Source: Distichodus sexfasciatus
Taxonomy: Eukaryota > Chordata > Actinopteri > Characiformes > Distichodontidae
Direction of reading: 5' to 3'
Assembly (NCBI GenBank): GCA_032718565.1
Contig: JAVGVS010000187.1
Location: 323,501-387,500, forward strand
Length of the DNA: 64,000 nt
This document shows positions 11,114 through 22,741 of this stretch, one piece after another. Position 1 is the first letter of the stretch; each line of letters opens with the position of its first letter. The position numbers were made by a program, and so were the translations under genes. The notes beneath the pieces were generated by a model. That model was not told where the DNA came from and made no database searches. It saw only the letters and a list, made by a program, of their open reading frames with translations.

Positions 11114-11151
<38 letters not shown>

Positions 11152-11338
11152 CAGAGAGAGAGAGAGAGGAATATAGAGGAGAGAAAGAGAGAGAGAGAGA
11201 GAGAGAGGCAGGAGAGAGAGAGAGAGAGAGAGAGAGAATAGAGAGAGAGAAAGAGAGAAAGAGAGAGAGAGAGAGAGAGAGGCAGAGAGAGAGAGAGGAA
11301 TATAGAGAGAGAAAGAGAGAGAGGTAGAGAGAGAGGGA

Positions 11339-11389
<51 letters not shown>

Positions 11390-11473
11390 CATAGAGAGAG
11401 AAAGAGAGAGAGAGAGAGGAACATAGAGAGAGAAAGAGAGAGAGGCAGAGAGAGAGAGAGAGAGAGGGAATAT

Positions 11474-11507
<34 letters not shown>

Positions 11508-11630
11508 GTAGAGAGAGAGAGAGAGGAACATAGAGAGAGAAAAGAGAGAGAGGCAGAGAGAGAGAGAGAAGGGTTTATAGAGAGAAAGAGAGAGAGAGAG
11601 AGAGAGGCAGAGAGAGAGAGAGAAGAACAT

Positions 11631-11698
<68 letters not shown>
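11089..11698. repeat. (GA)n-based minisatellite, about 610 bp
   Basis: Almost entirely 'ga' dinucleotides, punctuated by a recurring phrase 'gaggaacatagagagagaaa' (or 'gaatatagagag') near 11167, 11299, 11389, 11419, 11467, 11525 and 11624, and by 'gaggcagagagag'. Long SLSLSL frames up to 224 codons on the minus strand are pure repeat translation. Confidence 0.97.
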
Positions 11699-12000
11699 TA
11701 TATAATAATAGAATATGTCCTCATTTAATCTTGAGGTCTAGGTGAGAAACACACACACACCCTAGTCCTGTTAAAAGACTGAAATTTGAAACTGACATCA
11801 CCTTCACCTGGATGACCCACGGCTGAGTTTGACCATTAAAGCACTCACCACTGATCAACTGCTTGTCTTAAGCGTCAAACAAATCTCCCAGCTTTTATTG
11901 TACGTATTAAATTGAGGTTTGGACAGTTCGGGACTAGAAGATCACAGCGTAAAAACCAAAGATCCCAACCCTAGGACGAAAGAGTAACTGTCTTGCAGAA
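11699..12000. other. Non-coding, unique sequence
   Basis: Short CA run near 11750-11762; otherwise nothing recognised. Confidence 0.55.
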
Positions 12001-12190
12001 AGAAAGAGTGTGTTATAGAGAAAGAAAGAAAGAAAGAAAGAAATAGAATAAGTGAGTATGTGAAAGAAACATAGAGATGGGGGAGAGGAAGAAAGAAGAA
12101 AGAATAAGGGAGGAGTGAAACAAACACAGAGAGGAGAGGAGGAGGAGAAGGAGGAAATAGGGAGCAAAGGAAGAGAAAAAGAAAGAAAAC
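12001..12190. repeat. Homopurine (GAAA)n tract with shared cassette
   Basis: An (AAAG)n array, then 'agaataagtgagtatgtgaa' and 'agaaacatagagatggggga' near 12046-12085, then GAGG/GAAA runs. The cassette phrase matches 8.35 kb and 22.88-24.0 kb. Minus-strand frames of 94-122 codons are compositional. Confidence 0.9.
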
Positions 12191-13870
12191 AGGACCCTTG
12201 ACTGTGCATGTGTTCCACAAGTTTTCAGACGACCTGTGTGCTTCATATGCCCCCGATATTGTTGCGAGTGGGAGCATGACCTCGACGAGTGGAGCAGGTG
12301 GCTCACTTGGTTTCTGCCCTGACGCTGGATCTCGAGGTGAGATAACGCTAAATTACAGCAGCACATTTCCTCCCGAGCCACCAGCAGCTTTTTAATGGTA
12401 TGTCGGCGTGATGAGGTTTACGTCACAGAGCTTCCTTCTTTCTTCTGAACAATGACTCCGGCTCAACGCTGCACCCGAAAAAGCTTGAGACGTATTATCG
12501 TGGAGAGTTTTGCCCCTGGAAAGCGCTTCTACATTAAGAATGATATTAGTAAGAGCAACAAGCGGTATATATCCAGTATTTTAGATGTAATGTATTAAAC
12601 ATTTCATCGCATGATATATTAGGTTTATTATTGGTTATTTACACTTTTATGGTATTTTTATTTATAATTTATGGTATTACTTAAATACTACAAGTCTGGA
12701 ATAAAAGAGTGATTTTTATAGAATTTGATTTTATCTTTATTATTTATAAGCGACGTAACATTGAAAACGATGCAGGTTGAAACTACGCATTTCCGAGCTT
12801 TTCCGCTCTGCAGGGTGAACCGCGGAGTTGTATCATTAGAGAGACATATATTACGATTCTAACGTTGAGCTTGGGTCCCGAATAAGACCCTTAAAGCGGG
12901 GAAACACGGTCACTTACACGGTTGACTTTATTATTCATTATTTATATGTGATTCCTTTCCTAGGTTTCAGCCGAAAAAGGGACAAAAGCCAGCTACAAAT
13001 GTTTAGCACCAGCTCCATTGCAAATTTGCTCAAACTTACTTCAGTCGTCTATTGTTCAGCCTGAGTGTTATTCTCTTTAACTTGTGGGAAACTTTAATTG
13101 CACCTGTTAGGTCGTGAAATCTAATCCATGCATCCAATGGAAACATTGTTACACATAAAAATCACTCGTAATATCCTTAATTCTACATATATAAAGACTC
13201 TGGATTTTTTCTTCTCCTGAATCCTCGAAAATTCAGATTTAGATTTCACACATTCCATCTCATATGCCTTAAGTTCTAGTTTCACTTGGGCTGTCTTGTG
13301 GCCTACCGTTACAAAAAACACAACAGAAAGTAATACTGAAATCAGACGAAGGCCTACACTTTCACTCTCTGATGTTAATCCGTCTTACGAAAGAGCGTCG
13401 CTGCATTCTGACATAACTTTCGCCTTCTCAAGAACATCATCAAAGCCGGGCGCGGAGCCGAGTACACTTCGATAAGGTTCTGATGTTAAGAACTGATATA
13501 CTATTGTTGTTGCAAAAATAATAGTTAAGTGGCACAAATCACGTCATAATGGGTTAAATTCATTCTATGCCAGTGACATAAAAAAATCGCTGAAATGTTT
13601 TTATGTAGTGTAGTTATTACGTAAAACATTCATTTATGCCTGTAAACCAGATTCCAGGTCTAGAAGTTTGGTTTGTCCTCTCACTTGAAGCTTTATACAC
13701 ATTCTTCCCATGCATTAATGCACGCGAAAAGTCATTTATTTCTTTTTCTCAGGACGGAATAATTTTTACGAAGTAATAATGAAGACAGACACGCACGGTT
13801 CCTCTACCCTTTCCGCTAGCCCCCGTCAACCCCGATAAATAATATTGACCTTCACGTACTGACATGCGGT
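12191..13870. other. Non-coding unique sequence, about 1.7 kb
   Basis: AT-rich with scattered CpG. Short frames only (65-66 codons), none recognisable. This is one of the longer repeat-poor stretches in the window. No splice-flanked coding block is evident. Confidence 0.5.
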
Positions 13871-14600
13871 TCTTTAGCGAGTTTTACTGCTTTTTTTCGC
13901 CTTCCTGCAAGTCCGGCATCGCACCTCGGAAGCTGATGCAACGTCGTCGGGCGTAAAAATGCGCTCGGTACGCACTTGGGGCGAATACTGACAGCTTTCT
14001 AGCAAAAGCCCAGAAAGGGCAGGATCGGCTAAAAGATGCTGACATTTAGTGTGAGGTTTTGGAGGGGGGAGTGGGGGAAGCAGAAAATAAAAGCTAAACA
14101 AAACTTACACAGAGAGGCTCTCTGCAGAAAAAAAACAGAAGTTGCCGACGGTGGTTAGGAGCCGCGGAGGGAGGGAGCGCGTGATGTACGTCATGCGGAC
14201 GGATCTGGACTGCAGGACTGGCGATGAAAGAGGAGGAGGAGGAGAAGAGGAGTTCTCTTTTTGCTTTCTTTTCTCCTAATTTAAACTTAAACAGGAAGGC
14301 TGGAGTGAGGTTTGCTGCAGTCGCTGTGCCCTCGCCCCCCTTTCCCCGGTAGGGAGAGCAGCCTGGGCCTCCTCCATCTGCTCTGGTTTCAATCAAAATG
14401 ACAAATGACCTTCTCCCTTCTCCTCCCTCTCCTCCTCCTCCTCACGCCGCCTTGTTTTCGCGGCTTCTTCACCTCTGTTTTCGCAGGTCTCAATCTGTCT
14501 CTGTAGGTCCTCTGTCGCCTTGAGAGCTGAATCGAATCGTCTTTTAGGAACTCCTCACGTCATTTCAGCTTTCGTTCAAACTGAATCCCCACGGACAGCC
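13871..14600. other. GC-rich, repeat-poor stretch
   Basis: Locally high GC and CpG (14100-14400), with GA-rich runs near 14226-14252 and a CTC run near 14410-14440. A palindrome-like 'gtgatgtacgtcatgcgg' lies near 14182. It could be a regulatory or CpG-rich segment, but no start, splice or ORF evidence supports a promoter call. Overlapping minus frames of 75 and 100 codons are not recognisable. Confidence 0.35.
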
Positions 14601-15810
14601 CAAAGTCATTTACATGTTTAATGCTGTATGTTCAGAGGTGCTGCTTTTGCAGCTTTTCCAATGAAACTTTTAATTAAACGTCTTCAAGAACCTGCAAGAC
14701 ATCTCGATCTGCCTCAAGATCTCTGGGTTCTGTCTTCTTGTCTTTGATTTCTTCCAATGTTTTTTTCTCTTTCGAGGCCTACGCCTAATAAAGCCATCAA
14801 TCCACTCTTTTATAAACACACTACACCTATCTGGAAACGCATTCAAATTTGTCGGTGTTTCTGTAATCTATTGGTTTCAAGATGACTGAAAACTGCTTAC
14901 CGTGCAAAACAAAAAAGTTGGTACAAAATTTCACACAACAGAGAGTGCAGTGTCCAGCTGTGCAACTCATATTAAAGTAGCTTGCATCTGATTAATCGTA
15001 ATGTTTTTGTTTGTTTTTTTTATAGCAGTTGTAAGATCTTATCTGAGGAAAATCTAAACACAAGCATGTTTTTTTTTCAAGAATAAAACATGCTGTGTTT
15101 AGTTTAACACAGTTAAGTTCTTGCGCAATTTCAGCAAAGTCAGATTTGTGCTTTTGTTCACAGATGCGCGCTGCAGCTTAGTGCAGTTATGAGTAATATT
15201 CCATATTTCAACTCTACAGACAAATTCTGCTTAAAGCTGAAACTCTTTCTGACAAACCATTTATAATGATTTGCTATGTTTCTCACAGTTAGAATTCCTT
15301 CCTCTCCTGTGAGGGGATTGTTGTGATGTAACTGAGTGTGTATTTATGCTTATGCTTAGGGTTAAACCCGTGATCATTTCCTTAATTCTAAACCCCGTAT
15401 TAATTGAAAATATATATGCATTATATATACTATACTATTTAAAGTGTAACAATGTGCCAACAGCACCGGGCGTTTATTTCAATGTAGCGCTCTCTGCTGC
15501 AAAGTTCCTTCCTTTTTCTCACAGAAATATTTGTGTTGGGAAAGATGAGTTGAAATCACTTTCAGGACACTGAGTACCGCAGCAGCACTTGAGGTGATGT
15601 CAGCACGTGCATGTGTGACAGATAAGGAGTTTCAAAACTTAGTGTCCTTTCCGCTGTCCTGATGGACCAGTGCGGGTACCGCCCAGAACAAAGGAAGAGG
15701 AGGAGAAGGCTAATGGGAAAGAGTGGGGTGTAGGTGGTGGTGTGCAGAAAAATTTGGTGACTACAGAATTGTGGTGGTAGACAACATCTGGGATATTCTG
15801 ATTATCTACA
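14601..15810. other. Non-coding, AT-rich unique sequence
   Basis: No repeat end, RNA or coding signal recognised. The 75-codon frame at 15346-15573 is not recognisable. Confidence 0.55.
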
Positions 15811-16175
15811 AGACACACACTCACACACACACACATCTCTCTTATTACTATCTTTGTGAGGTCTTTCCATAGGCTCCTATAATGACTAGATGTATATAAT
15901 TTTACACCTAATCCTAATCCTAACCTTAACCTCAGTAACCAAAAGCACATCTTTTACCTTTTTTAGTTTCTCAAATAAAACACACATTTTCTATAAAGTT
16001 TATTTCTCCTCTCAAATGTCCCTACAAAAACCCAAAAAACAGATAAAGTGATTTTAGGGGACAAAAAGGTCCCTACAATGCGATAAATACATGAACACAC
16101 ACACACACAGTATTTGGGTTGGAGGTGAGACACTGTAGGAAGTTTGATAAAAAGAACACACACAGAACTGGTCAC
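15811..16175. repeat. 'gtaaccaaaagc / ggtccctac' dispersed repeat flanked by CA arrays
   Basis: It begins in a CA array (15812-15836) and continues 'tctttgtgaggtctttccat', 'ctaatcctaatcctaacctt' and 'ctcagtaaccaaaagcacat', then 'ggggacaaaaaggtccctac' and another CA array near 16097-16109. The same phrases ('cagtaaccaaaagctaatc', 'gtgaggacc') recur at 47988-48250. It is a familiar type of fish repeat bounded by CA arrays; its class is unclear. Confidence 0.65.
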
Positions 16176-17865
16176 TGAGGCCTATGGAGGATTCAAACTT
16201 CCAAAGACTAAGCTTAATTGTGTAAAAACGAGGATAGAGTGTAAACTCATTAAATGTTCTACAAAAGTTCTAAATGAAGTTTCGTAGAATTATAAGCATT
16301 TAGCGGGACTTTTAAGATTTGTAAGGATATAGAAATGGAAGTCAACACAATTTGGCTACTGTCAGGTTGATAAATTTGTGTACTCTCAGTTTTATAGAAT
16401 AAAACTGATAAAAAATGCAGACAACGCTATAAATTATACACACTATTTATGTCAACACCACTGGTTTTCTGAATTTTGATAGCTATAGCAGAGTTACTGG
16501 CTTAAGACACTTCCTCAGATGTATTATTATCCCTTAAATATTAAAGAAAAATCTTTGCAAGTTATTGACTATTGCATAAATGTATGCCCCCATCAAATAT
16601 GTCAAGATTAAAAATACCATTTTGAGATGTACCAAGTCATAAAAATTGAAATGATTATTTATGTAGCCAATTTTTCCAAAGTGACAAGAATGGAACATTC
16701 CAGAAAAACGGTTTGCATTGTAATTAGTAGTCTTAGTAGGGTGTTATTCTGCAGTTTACGGTATCCTCAACTTGATTTGAAGGCACCACAGCCCTCAAAA
16801 ACTAAATTTTCAGAGGAGAAATCGTTTGTTAGCTGCAATTTTGTTCATTCGGATTTTTGTGCTTACAGAACTCTCAAGACTCTCGAAGGTGCAGAGAGTC
16901 CATTTTCACTTCTCAACAGCAGAAGACTAGCAATAATAATTATAAGACTCAGGCATATAGTAATATACAGTAATACCGTAATCTAGTAATAGTATTTGGC
17001 TTTAGATTGCAGCTGCTGTGCAAGGTCTGTCACCATATACCTGTACAAATATTGAAATATTGTTCTTCAGTCAATCTTCCAAAATCAGTGATGTGTAATT
17101 GTTTTCTTTTACTTTCATGCCTGTCATACAGATGTTTCCCAAGTTTCCAACAGAAACTTGCAACACTTCACTCAAATGGGCCTTGAATGTTCATGAACCA
17201 CGATTATTGACTTGGGACTTGATGGCACTGACATAAATTCTTGCTTTAGACAGGACTAAGCATTCTGAACAGGTGACTCTCTATTGCAGGTAATCCATGA
17301 TGTTTTGTTGTCTGCACAAACTGTTTTGCAAACGTTCAGGATGATGATGTGAGAAACGCACCAAAGCAGCTGAGAAACACTATTGTGACCAGTCCGAGTC
17401 AAGGCCCCGGCCGTTCAGGTGCAACGTGTTTAGAATGAAATGCTCCACTTTACACGAGAACCCGACAACTGAGAACAAGTAAGACGTTTACAGGTAAACA
17501 TGACATGAACCTATGTTTTGGGAGATGATCAACTTCAGAAAATAGATTTTACTGAGGTGAAAATAAGCGCGGTTGACGTGACTGAACTTGACGGATGGCC
17601 GTGACGCGGAGAGAAATGTTTTATTAAACTTATCAAAGATAAACGGGTTTTAAAAACATGTTTTAAAGTCTACTCGCCATGTTGTTGTCCTTTGTGATGC
17701 TTAAGGTTTGTTGATTAATTTGTCAGCTTGCTAGTATATAATATCTTGTGCTGTAATTTAAGCTGTTATTTTGAGGCTCATATTGACAGTTGGCTTGTTG
17801 TGAAACGCATTGTTCTGACGCTTGTGTATATAGTCGCGCCTGTGGTGATTATAATTAATATTGTA
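16176..17865. other. Non-coding, AT-rich unique sequence, about 1.7 kb
   Basis: Low complexity is limited. The 119-codon frame at 16627-16986 shows no motif or family resemblance. Nothing else is recognised. Confidence 0.5.
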
Positions 17866-17884
17866 ATATATATATATATATATA

Positions 17885-17930
<46 letters not shown>
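17866..17930. repeat. (TA)n microsatellite
   Basis: Alternating TA of about 65 bp, interrupted once by 'gc' at 17885-17886. It is self-complementary, so hairpin or cruciform formation is possible. YIYIYI frames on both strands are artefacts. Confidence 0.97.
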
Positions 17931-17933
<3 letters not shown>

Positions 17934-18455
17934 GGATGATAGTAAGCAGTCTAAGCCCGTGTTTACGACGTGTTTAATGTTTTTAATGCTCCATAGACGG
18001 CTCAATATGGCGGCGGAGCTAAAAAAAATAAATAAACGCTGCTGTCGAAGTATTCTGGTGTTTGCGTAATTTTGGCGGGTATTTAAAATGGTTTGGAGGT
18101 ACGTGCTTGTACCAATGCTGGTTAATTTAGCCTTTTTAAACTTGGCGTGCCTGGTTGGCGTAATTTATTAGTACATTTTTGGCAGGTTGAACGCTGCTCA
18201 TTTCACATACACCGCGTTCCGCGCCCGTGTTTGACGGTAAATAGGGTTGCGCTTGAACACATCAATATTTTCGTCAAGTTAAGTTTATCGAAATACATTT
18301 GTTTTCATTTACAGCCTAAAACACCTTTATTCATTCAAATTTTGTTTTACACTGTAAGTACAATATCTCATTAATGCATTTTAATCTGAAACTTAAAAAG
18401 TTGGCCTTCACAATTTTACGCAAATGATATGTGTAGTATAGGTTTGAGGTAGCAT
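17931..18455. other. Non-coding unique sequence
   Basis: Includes 'aatatggcggcggagc' near 18004. No recognisable gene or repeat. Confidence 0.55.
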
Positions 18456-18562
18456 TTCAAAGTTGGTAGTTTGATAGGCAGGTGAGAATGTTGTAAACAA
18501 AGAATGCTTTCAAAATGGCAAGAATCATTTATTTTCATCAATCAACAAATGAATCAATCAAT

Positions 18563-18681
18563 ATTTGGTGACTATTTCGTTTCAAAACAGCATCAATTCT
18601 TCTAGGTGCACTTGCACACAGTTTTTGAAGGAACTCGGCTGGTAGGTTGTTCCAAACATCTTGGAGAACTAACCACAGATT
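18563..18681 (-). pseudogene. Tc1-like transposase C-terminal remnant, left arm
   Basis: Read on the minus strand, this translates without a stop to a segment containing NLWLVLQDVWNNLPAEF, followed by LQKLCASAPRRIDAVLK. That matches the C-terminal end of Tc1/mariner DDE transposases, where '...SMPRRVQAVIxAKGGNTKY' is typical. The final GGNTK part is lost and replaced by RNSHQI. No DDE residues are present, so it is non-functional. Confidence 0.8.
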
Positions 18682-18751
18682 CATAATCCTATAATCCTAC
18701 AGAATATAATGACTACAAATAATATAATGACTATAATCCCAAAAATCCCTG

Positions 18752-18822
18752 ACTTTGTGCAAGTGCGTACCTATAAGAATTGATGCTGGTTTGAAGGCAA
18801 AAGGTAGTAACACCAAATCTTG
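18752..18822 (+). pseudogene. Tc1-like transposase C-terminal remnant, right arm
   Basis: Read on the plus strand: TLCKCVPIRIDAGLK, then AKGSNTKS and a stop. This is the very C terminus of a Tc1-like transposase, facing the opposite direction to the left-arm remnant, so both arms derive from the transposase 3' end. It is a fragment with no catalytic core. Confidence 0.8.
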
Positions 18823-18979
18823 ATTTGATTTAGATTTCTCTTTTGTTCACTCACTTTTTGTTTTTAAATTGATTTTTTGTAAATTGATAAAAATAAACAA
18901 TCATTATTTATATTTCTGAAAGCATTCTTTGTTTACAGCATTTTTTCACACCTGCCTAAAACTTTTGCACAGTACTGTA

Positions 18980-19669
18980 TATCAGACCCAAGAAGGGAAC
19001 TTCTGACGGCCGGAGCAGAAGTAGTGAAGGAACATTTGAAGGACGGATCTCTTCTCTACCACGCCTGTATCCAGTTCTCACAGTTCTACCGATGAGTAAC
19101 ATTACTACGGTTATGCAACAGACTCCGGACTGTCAAAGCTTTGCGATGACCAAACGGCCACTAGATTTTCAGCACGACTACTCTCTAATATTGTGACATC
19201 ACATTTTTTTGGGTGCCTTGTTTTGATGAGAAACTCTTCACTGCAATCTTGCAGATGAGTCAATGCACCAGTTATTGCTCCAATATTCATATACGAGGTT
19301 TGCATTGCTAAGCAAAATTCATCCACATGTATTGGACGTTCACAACTTATGGCATTAGATTGCAAAAGCCACTTAAAAGTACTAAATGTTCCACGTTACA
19401 CTTTGCATCATCCCAGTTTTCAACATATCCTGTTTGAACTGGTTTCTGCCGGTGTCGCTGCTCTGAATATCTTGGGATAACTGGTTTGATGTTGTCTGTA
19501 TTCTATGCGTTAAGAAAAGTCTTTCATGAATACTGACTTAACCTTTAAGGTTTAACAAGTTATTCAGTCAAAGAAAATATTTCTTGAATTCTTGCAGAAG
19601 ACAAGCAACAGTTGTTTAAAACTGTGCAAAGACACAAAAATAAGGTAAAAAGAATTTGCATTTCAAAGA
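18980..19669. other. Non-coding unique sequence
   Basis: Only an 84-codon minus frame at 19111-19365, with no recognised family. No repeat boundary is seen before the hAT target duplication. Confidence 0.5.
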
Positions 19670-19677
19670 GTAAATAG
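19670..19677. repeat. 8-bp target-site duplication, left copy
   Basis: GTAAATAG immediately precedes the left hAT terminus and is repeated exactly at 20849-20856. An 8-bp duplication is the hallmark of hAT transposition. Confidence 0.9.
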
Positions 19678-20848
19678 TAGGGATGCACTGATTGCAATTT
19701 TCTTGGCCGATTCCGATTACCGATTTTTTTGTAAGTGTGATCGGCCGATACCGATTTTTCCGATACCGATTTTTTACCCAGATAACAGAAAATTAGAGCT
19801 GCTGCAAGTTGTCGACGACATCAACACAAAAAAATGGGTTTCAACTTTTTAAATGTAATGCGGTAGTTACTTTCCCTGTTAACTAGTTACTTTTATAATA
19901 GTGACATATAATAGTGGCAGCTCTACAGCAAATACAAACAAAAATCTAATTTTCTTTAACATAATGCTTTTTTTTCATAACAAATTTTCTTTACAAATTT
20001 AAATAAATAAAATGTAACGGCTACTTGGCATTGTGTATTTTGGGCAGAGGTGATTTATCAGATTTCTGAAGCCTGTATCCTCAACTATGGAAAACGGCTG
20101 ATCATCTAGTGATCATCTTGTGATTGACTTGTGCATCTGTGTTTATGTTGAATTGGGGACAGACAAGTGGGTGAGGGGAGCCATTGATTGCGTGCTTATT
20201 AAACGTGTAAGACCTAACTATCAAATTATAATTATAAGGTTGATAAACTATAACTTGCGTTTAATCTACCTGTCGTCGTTCCTCTTTCTATGTCATCTTT
20301 GGTTTTTTTGTAAAAACTGTCTGTAGTGTGCAGTCAATCACAAGACCAGGAGCCATCGGCCAATAGGATTCGCAGGCAGAAGCTGCCAAAACCCTGCGCC
20401 CAAACTGCCAAAACCCCTCCCCCTTTCAAACCGCGCGCAGAAATCTCACTCGAGCAAAAAAGCCGCTTGTCGGTAATTTACTTCGCGCACAAGAACATTT
20501 AACACATCGAGAGGAAAAAAGACATTCGCGAGAGGAAAAATATAGTCCGCGCGCAATATTATCATAACCGTGCACTCGAGTTTTGGCATTGATGTGACGC
20601 CATACGCACACACCCAAAATTTCTTTCGTCGCCGCACGATGTCACCCCATTCAAAGTGAATGAGAAACGCCTCCGTTGAGCGTACATGTGAACGCTGCCT
20701 GAATGCGCGCGTGGCTGTGCTGCAAGTAATGCGCATGCGCAAGACCGGTTTGAAATCAGCAGTACGTGTAAATGATCGGCCGTTCACCGATCAGGCTGAT
20801 CAGGCCAAAAATCGTCCGATCGCTGGCCGATCGATCGGTGCATCCCTA
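19678..20848. mobile_element. Complete non-autonomous hAT element (1,171 bp), family B
   Basis: It starts TAGGGATGCACTGATT and ends AATCGGTGCATCCCTA-type ('cgatcggtgcatccct' + A), giving inverted termini. The flanks are identical 8-bp GTAAATAG copies. Subterminal regions are packed with 'ccgattccgatt' and 'cggccgataccgat' motifs, a plausible set of transposase binding sites. The interior (19790-20760) has only short frames (68 and 113 codons) with no hAT dimerisation or DDE/RW motif, so it must have been mobilised in trans. The intact duplication suggests a fairly recent insertion. Confidence 0.9.
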
Positions 20849-20856
20849 GTAAATAG
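20849..20856. repeat. 8-bp target-site duplication, right copy
   Basis: GTAAATAG, identical to 19670-19677. Confidence 0.9.
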
Positions 20857-20884
20857 TAAAAAGTGAAATTGATAGTTGAATTGA

Positions 20885-21195
20885 GTGAGACTGATGGATG
20901 GGCAGAAGGGTGGATAGATAGACAGATGCATAGATGAACACATGGATAGATAGATGGATAAATAGGTGGATACATAGATGGACAGATAAATGAATTCATG
21001 GAGGGATGATGGATGGATACATAGACACTGACAGATGGATAGTTAGATGGATGCATGGACTTATGCATGTTAGATGGATGCATAAAGTGTACGGATAAAT
21101 GCTTGGATGGATGGATAGATAGATAGATAGATAGACAGACAGATCGATGCATCGATGGATGCACAAGCAGATGGATGGATAGAAAAGTAGGTAGA
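20885..21195. repeat. (GGAT/GATA)n degenerate tetranucleotide tract
   Basis: About 310 bp of 'gatggatagatagatggata'-type repeats with interspersed 'catggatg' and 'gacagatg'. Minus-strand frames rich in SIYLSIHPS are repeat translations. Confidence 0.95.
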
Positions 21196-22046
21196 TGGAA
21201 ATATACAAACCTGTGCTTTTACTGTGCATAATGTTGACTGTACAAAGCCAGTCATGTGATGTGCAGCCAGATTCAATATGTAGACTCTAGCGTGGGCAAA
21301 GCATTGTGGGTAGTCAACATGTTTTCGTCTCGCGCGAAGCGTTTAATACAAACCACAAGCATTTGCTGTTATTGGCTAAATATTTTACAGTTTCATTTGA
21401 GCCTGAAAGAACTAGAGCATTGAGTCCTCTCAAGAGCGCCGTCGTTGTTGTTTTGTGCCTCCGCCGGCGACGTGTGCGAGCGCGCGTGCGATTCTTGCAA
21501 ATTCGCGGCCCGCGTCTCCAATGCGCGCACCAACCCCCTCATCACAGAGCGTGCGATAACATCGCTGACTCTCGCTGGCTAATCACTACTTTTTCATGTA
21601 TTGTTAATCCAAGAACAACAAAAGGCCTTCGAACTCGCCAGATTCACCCCCCCGTTAGCGATCTGATAAGCCGCCGCTGCACACACACACACACAACAAA
21701 AACACACTTTCTCTTACTTGTTAATTGATAAGATTCTTCCAGTAAAATGACCCAAATTGTTTATGAGGAAAAAGAGAAAGAAAATAACTCAAAGCTTCTC
21801 AGAAGCAGCTGCGTGCTTTTAGAGAGAAGTGTGTTTTTGACCCCGACCACGTAGAGCGGAGAGTTTTTAAAGGCTAAGGTGACGGCTAAAAGAATGAGGG
21901 AAAAAAAGCTTGGAAAGGTGTTTTAAAGTGTGTAGGCAAAACGTTGGCACGCTTGTCGTTTATGAAGTTCAACTTTGCGCAAAAAAACACGAAATGTAGT
22001 GTTTTAGACGCTAAGTTTTAGCTACTTTATACTGCTTGGTTTCACT
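21196..22046. other. Non-coding; GC-rich part at 21420-21560
   Basis: The 140-codon frame at 21306-21728 crosses a CpG-rich stretch and a CA array (21679-21693) and resembles no family. Nothing else is recognised. Confidence 0.5.
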
Positions 22047-22130
22047 TAGGGATGCACGATATGGAAATTATCAGCCGATGCCGATATCCGATATTTTCAC
22101 CTTTCACTAGTTTTACTGCTTCATTCTAAA
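22047..22130 (+). mobile_element. hAT terminal fragment, family A
   Basis: It starts TAGGGATGCACGATATGGAA followed by 'cagccgatgccgatatccga'. The start resembles the left end at 37444 and the inverted right end at 33756. No partner terminus is visible downstream; probably truncated. Confidence 0.65.
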
Positions 22131-22741
22131 CCTGGGAATCCGTCCTCGCTGCGTGGCCAGTACACGCTCGCTTTTTATTATGACGAAAGAGAACGCCAGC
22201 GTTTTCTCCACGCAGCCCTGGAGAGTTGGCTTTCTTAGCCGCTCAGTTCCGCGTTATATCACGTTTGCGAGAAGAGGAAATTGTGTGAGACGTTTCGTCT
22301 TGCGCCCTTTTACAACTTACAACCTTTTTATTTACGCTTTGGCAGACCCATTATTTGCAAGACGCGGGCCAATAAAGCGTCGTTCGGCAACCACACACGT
22401 TGTTTAGAGCTTATGTTGTTTTTACATTGTTGAGCCGAAGGGATCGAGAGAGAAAAACGAGTGGTATGTCCAGCCACTGCAGTCCGATCCCGTCAGAATA
22501 GCCAGTTTTGTTTATCACTTATCACTGTTGTTTAAAATGTTTAATACATCTCTTTCCTCTTTTTATCCCCCCATCTCTCTCTCTCTCTCTCTCTCTAACC
22601 ATGAAGCCTCTTTCCTGATGGCAAACAGCTCAACAAGGCCGGCTTTAAATGCTAAGGTGGTTACTTTCTGTGGGAAAGACGGACAGGAGGAGGAGGAGGA
22701 GGACGAGGAGGAGGAAGAACAGACATTATAAAGTGAGTGAA
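22131..22741. other. Non-coding; (CT)n at 22573-22596 and GAG run at 22685-22720
   Basis: Possibly includes the interior of the truncated hAT. The 67-codon frame at 22528-22731 covers the CT and GAG runs. No gene is recognised. Confidence 0.5.

Larger units (their letters stand above)
18456..18977. mobile_element. Fold-back Tc1/mariner derivative, copy 1
   Basis: About 520 bp with long inverted arms. The right end is 'ttttgcacagtactg' followed by TA (18978-18979), the Tc1/mariner target dinucleotide. The reverse complement of the right arm ('taggcaggtgtgaaaaaatg', 'aacaaagaatgctttca') matches the left arm ('taggcaggtgagaatgttgt', 'aacaaagaatgctttca'). The left-most bases are diverged, so the left boundary is approximate. 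Both arms encode outward-pointing remnants of the Tc1 transposase C terminus (see the two pseudogene entries). An inverted copy of the family lies at 47332-47879. It cannot be autonomous: no DDE catalytic core remains. Confidence 0.85.

Noticed and set aside
10956..11630. A 224-codon ORF of SLSLSL
   Set aside because: Pure (GA)n translated on the minus strand; three overlapping frames are open for the same reason.
15906..15935. 'cctaatcctaatcctaacct' considered as interstitial telomeric repeat
   Set aside because: The unit is not a clean CCCTAA repeat, is very short, and the phrase belongs to the dispersed repeat also found at 48 kb.
16627..16986. A 119-codon ORF in unique sequence
   Set aside because: AT-rich, no motif, no splice or promoter support; its length is within chance for this composition and window size.
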